Positions 5,002 to 7,156 of a stretch of DNA of 7,156 nt are shown here, piece after piece (within the stretch, counting starts at the first letter, position 1; every line of letters starts with the position of its first letter). A program made the translations under genes and the position numbers. Source of the DNA: a bacterium (lineage in GTDB: Bacteria; UBA9089; UBA9088); assembly GCA_040756715.1 (NCBI GenBank), contig JBFLYE010000039.1:1-7156 (forward strand). The letters are read 5' to 3'. Below the pieces are notes generated by a model that was not told where the DNA came from, ran no database searches, and saw only the letters and a program-made list of their open reading frames with translations.

Positions 5002-5763
5002 ATGGCATATACAATTGCTGTAGCGGGAAAGGGAGGTTGTGGAAAGACAACAATCACAAGCCTTATAATCAACTATCTTCTTTCCTTAAAAAAAGGCTCT
5101 ATCCTTGCGGTTGATGCAGATCCCTCCTTTAACCTCCATTTCCTTTTGGGAATGGATGCTCCTAAAACACTTGGCCAATTAAAGGAGTCTGCGAAGAAGG
5201 ATAAACCCAATTCAATGGACTTATTCTCATTCCTTGAATATGGGACAAATATGGCAATAGATGAGGGAAAAATTGACCTTTTGGCTATGGGAAGAAAAGA
5301 GGGGAAGGGGTGCTATTGCTCGGTTAATAATGCCTTAAGGGAGGTATTAAACAAAATTGCAAAATCCTATAATTATATTGTTATTGACAATGAGGCAGGG
5401 ATTGAGCATATAAGCAGGCAGACAGATGCAAGCGTTAACCTTATGTTTATTGTTATTGATCCTTGTTTGAGAAGCCTCATAACAGCCAAAACCATAATAA
5501 ACCTTATAAAAGAGCTTGAAAATGATGTAAGTAAGGTTTGTTTGATTGGAAATAAGATGGACAAAATACCCAATTGGCTTAAAATGGATATTCCATTTTT
5601 AGGCTGTATTCCATTCGATCCAATGCTTCAAAAATACGAGGAAGAAAACCTTTCCTTCCTTTCTTTTCCAGAAACATCCTTATCATATCAGGCATTAAAA
5701 AAGATATGCGTTCAGGTATTAGGGGAAAGCGATGAAGAAAGAGCACCAGGGCCCCACTCATAG
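5002..5763 (+). CDS. cooC: CooC-type nickel-insertion ATPase (CODH maturation factor)
   Basis: This 253-residue SIMIBI-class ATPase of the CooC/AcsF family uses ATP-driven dimerisation to help insert nickel into the C-cluster of carbon monoxide dehydrogenase. The deviant Walker A GKGGCGKTT covers 9-17 (signature K10, K15), VDADPSFNLHFLLG (37-50) follows, and EGKGCYCSVNNALRE (100-114) holds the CxC pair C104/C106 that binds metal at the dimer interface in characterised CooC. IVIDNEAGIEHISR (126-139) is the family's Walker B region. This set separates it from MinD and ParA. No cooS or acs gene is visible within the window. The last residues (RAPGPHS) look atypical, and the stop overlaps a hairpin arm. 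It may be read separately from the xer gene or by read-through. Confidence 0.93.
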   Translation: MAYTIAVAGKGGCGKTTITSLIINYLLSLKKGSILAVDADPSFNLHFLLGMDAPKTLGQLKESAKKDKPNSMDLFSFLEYGTNMAIDEGKIDLLAMGRKEGKGCYCSVNNALREVLNKIAKSYNYIVIDNEAGIEHISRQTDASVNLMFIVIDPCLRSLITAKTIINLIKELENDVSKVCLIGNKMDKIPNWLKMDIPFLGCIPFDPMLQKYEEENLSFLSFPETSLSYQALKKICVQVLGESDEERAPGPHS

Positions 5764-5785
5764 GTGGATGAATTTTTTATTGTAA
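5732..5785 (+). CDS. Possible 17-residue overlapping small ORF
   Basis: An ATG at 5732, in another frame from the cooC end, is preceded by AGGGGA (5721-5726) with a 5-nt spacer, one of the better SD sequences in the window. It encodes MKKEHQGPTHRWMNFLL and stops at 5783-5785 in the following hairpin. It overlaps the cooC 3' end by 32 nt. Part of it (RWMNF) is the translation of the 16-bp repeat also found at 51-66. It may be a leader-like peptide, the remnant of a lost downstream gene, or chance; I do not recognise the peptide. Confidence 0.2.
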   Translation: MKKEHQGPTHRWMNFLL

Positions 5786-5796
5786 TTCTTCCACCT
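5762..5796 (+). terminator. Hairpin after cooC overlapping its stop codon
   Basis: Arms 5762-5774 and 5784-5796 pair over 13 bp with a single mismatch around the loop TTTTATTGT. The left arm is the 16-bp repeat word shared with 51-66 and includes the last two bases of the cooC TAG. Only TTT follows the stem, so it is a poor intrinsic terminator by sequence, though its location between convergent needs (cooC end, argC promoter) fits one. The proposed argC -35 box lies partly in the loop. Confidence 0.45.
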
Positions 5797-5815
5797 TTCA
5801 CATATAATATATAAT
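5780..5815 (+). promoter_or_regulatory. Promoter of argC
   Basis: TTGTAA (5780-5785, 4 of 6 with the -35 consensus) and a perfect TATAAT (5803-5808) are 17 bp apart. A second TATAAT occurs at 5810-5815 with no -35 box at the right distance. From the first -10 box, initiation would be near 5815, leaving about 5 nt before the ATG at 5820; from the second the mRNA would begin within the coding region. No SD is present, so argC is probably read from a leaderless or near-leaderless mRNA. Confidence 0.6.
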
Positions 5816-5819
5816 ATAA

Positions 5820-6815
5820 ATGATTAAAGTAAGCATTATCGGAGCAACGGGTTATACAGGAAGGGAGCTTATAAGACTCCTTTTAAGGCATAGGGAGGCA
5901 GAAATTATCCATCTTTCTGCCCACATAGAGAAAGAGATGCCAATTTCTGATATATTTCCTGGCCTTCTTTGCAATATTTCTGTTAAAACCACAATGGATG
6001 TAGCATCTTGTGCAGAATCTGATGTTATCTTTCTCTGCCTTCCACACATCGTGTCACAGGAGTATATTCCCTCCCTATATGAGCTTAAAAAAAGGGTAGT
6101 AGACCTCTCATCAGATTTCAGGCTAAAAGACCCCGATGTATATGAGAAATGGTATAATACCCAGCACCTCGCACCCCATCTTATAAAAGAGTCAGTTTAT
6201 GGATTACCCGAGCTTTACAGAGAAAAAATAAAGGATGCAAAGATTATAGCAAACCCAGGCTGCTATCCTACATCTTCTATACTAGCCCTTGCTCCAGCTA
6301 TAAAAAATAGGCTTATAGATTTAAACTCTATAATCATTGATGCAAAAACAGGCATTTCTGGTGCAGGAAGAAGCCCAAGCATGCTTACCCATTTTCCCGA
6401 GGTAAATGAAAGCGTTTCTGCATACTCTATTTTTACACATCGCCATACCCCTGAGATAAATCAGGAGCTTTCATTATTGGCAGGAGAGAGGGTAAATGTT
6501 ACCTTTACCCCCCATCTTATCCCAATGGATTGCGGTATACTCTCAACCATCTACATCAAGGTTTTAAGCGATGTCAAGCTTTTGGATGTCTATAAGGATT
6601 TCTATAAAAATGAGCAATTTGTAAGAATTGTTGACAAGCCCCCAAAAACAAAGGAGGTGGTTGGAACAAATCTATGCCTTATAAATATAGCCCAAGAAAA
6701 GCAAGAGGCTGTAGTAACATCAGCCATAGATAACCTTATAAAAGGTGCCTCTGGACAGGCTGTTCAGAATATGAACATTATGTTTGGTATTTCGGAGAGG
6801 GAAGGGCTTTTATAA
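5820..6815 (+). CDS. argC: N-acetyl-gamma-glutamyl-phosphate reductase
   Basis: ArgC reduces N-acetylglutamyl-phosphate to N-acetylglutamate semialdehyde with NADPH, the third step of arginine synthesis, in the cytosol. The 331-residue length is close to the family norm. GATGYTG (8-14) forms the dinucleotide-binding loop of the N-terminal Rossmann domain, and VVDLSSDFRL follows. ANPGCYPTS carries the catalytic C148, and HRHTPEI supplies H207/H209 near the active site. The C-terminus has the conserved GASGQAVQNMNIMFG. The sequence is intact. It has its own promoter and no SD, and no other arg gene is visible downstream except a general aminotransferase, so the rest of the pathway must lie elsewhere or beyond the window. 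Confidence 0.97.
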   Translation: MIKVSIIGATGYTGRELIRLLLRHREAEIIHLSAHIEKEMPISDIFPGLLCNISVKTTMDVASCAESDVIFLCLPHIVSQEYIPSLYELKKRVVDLSSDFRLKDPDVYEKWYNTQHLAPHLIKESVYGLPELYREKIKDAKIIANPGCYPTSSILALAPAIKNRLIDLNSIIIDAKTGISGAGRSPSMLTHFPEVNESVSAYSIFTHRHTPEINQELSLLAGERVNVTFTPHLIPMDCGILSTIYIKVLSDVKLLDVYKDFYKNEQFVRIVDKPPKTKEVVGTNLCLINIAQEKQEAVVTSAIDNLIKGASGQAVQNMNIMFGISEREGLL

Positions 6816-6863
6816 TTTAGAGATTTTTAATGAAAAGAAGCGAACTAATTTTTTACCCACCAA

Positions 6864-6893
6864 TTGACTTTCTTTCTCATCCATTTTTATAAT
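6864..6893 (+). promoter_or_regulatory. Promoter of the aminotransferase gene
   Basis: TTGACT (6864-6869) and a perfect TATAAT (6888-6893) are separated by 18 bp, the same -35 box and spacing as the purD promoter. The ATG begins at 6902, 8 nt after the -10 box, so transcription should start at or within 1-2 nt of it. AAGG directly abuts the ATG and is too close to act as an SD. A leaderless transcript is predicted. Confidence 0.75.
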
Positions 6894-6901
6894 TTTTAAG
6901 G

Positions 6902-7156
6902 ATGATTATATCAGAAAAGGCAAAGAATGTAGCAGCTTCAGAGACATTGGCAATCTCATCAAAGGCAAAGGAATTAAAAAATAAGGGTTTTAATCTGATT
7001 AACCTCTCTGTAGGAGAGCCTGATTTTGACACCCCAGATTATATAAAGGAGGCAATCATAAAGGCCTTAAGGGAGAAAAAGACAAAATACACAGATGCAT
7101 CTGGAATAATTGAGCTAAAAGGGGCAATTGCAAGAAAGCTAAAAACAGAAAATGGG
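6902..7156 (+). CDS. Class I/II PLP-dependent aminotransferase, aspartate aminotransferase type (5' part)
   Basis: The first 85 codons of a fold-type I aminotransferase run off the window end in frame with no stop. The N-terminus has the aspartate aminotransferase Igamma/AspB pattern: SETLAISSKAKEL (13-25), INLSVGEPDFDTPDYIKEA (33-51) and KYTDASGIIELKGAIARKL (62-80). These enzymes transfer the amino group between aspartate (or aromatic/prephenate partners) and 2-oxoglutarate using PLP. The catalytic lysine lies beyond the window. It is not the class III ArgD acetylornithine aminotransferase, despite following argC. Aspartate versus prephenate or broader specificity cannot be told from this part. 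The start is set by similarity and the adjoining promoter. Confidence 0.92.
   Translation, partial: MIISEKAKNVAASETLAISSKAKELKNKGFNLINLSVGEPDFDTPDYIKEAIIKALREKKTKYTDASGIIELKGAIARKLKTENG

Noticed and set aside
6816-6863. Terminator after argC
   Set aside because: T-rich runs are present but I found no stem of useful length before them.
1-7156. CRISPR array, riboswitch, rRNA or insertion sequence
   Set aside because: No regularly spaced direct repeats of CRISPR length, no long structured leader (gene heads are nearly leaderless), no rRNA-like sequence and no transposase were seen.

Overview
The window is an AT-rich bacterial stretch (G+C in the mid-30s percent by eye). Every protein gene lies on the + strand, and spacers are very short from position 476 onward. 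bS21, a Soj-type ParA and a XerC/D recombinase mark it as bacterial. The CooC-type nickel-CODH maturation ATPase suggests an anaerobe. Small dispersed repeats, SD-less operon starts and the protein divergence fit an uncultivated or deep-branching lineage, but I cannot name a phylum from this sequence alone.

Layout. Positions 1-298 have no recognisable protein gene: they hold a 7-bp periodic A/T repeat, a 10-bp tandem duplication and a short GC-rich stem-loop. A tRNA-Phe (GAA) follows at 299-371, then a long imperfect palindrome (386-430). A promoter abutting the purD start codon begins a seven-gene cluster to 4934: purD, a HIT/HINT phosphoramidase, rpsU (bS21), parA, a small ParB-like ribbon-helix-helix (RHH) protein, a glyoxalase-II-like metallo-hydrolase and a XerD-like tyrosine recombinase. 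Spacers are 0-46 nt, with two overlaps. After a 67-nt repeat-bearing gap comes cooC, then a hairpin and promoter, argC, another promoter, and the 5' part of a class I aminotransferase that runs off the end.

How the genes fit. PurD makes GAR for purine synthesis, HINT cleaves purine nucleoside phosphoramidates, and bS21 belongs to the small ribosomal subunit. ParA with its adapter, plus the Xer recombinase, covers chromosome segregation and dimer resolution, so the first cluster mixes growth and chromosome-maintenance functions. ArgC and the aminotransferase are amino-acid biosynthesis genes, each with its own promoter.

Most notable points. (1) ParA's partner is not a standard ParB: it has a ParB-like LGKG..ALF N-terminus joined to a predicted RHH domain. 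(2) The linker between these parts is encoded by a near-perfect palindrome that aligns without gaps to the palindrome after the tRNA, and differences in the inner stem preserve base pairing. (3) Three promoters sit so close to their start codons that the transcripts should be leaderless or nearly so. (4) CooC appears with no CODH gene in view. (5) Several classes of short dispersed repeats occupy the spacers, and one supplies the ribosome-binding site of cooC.
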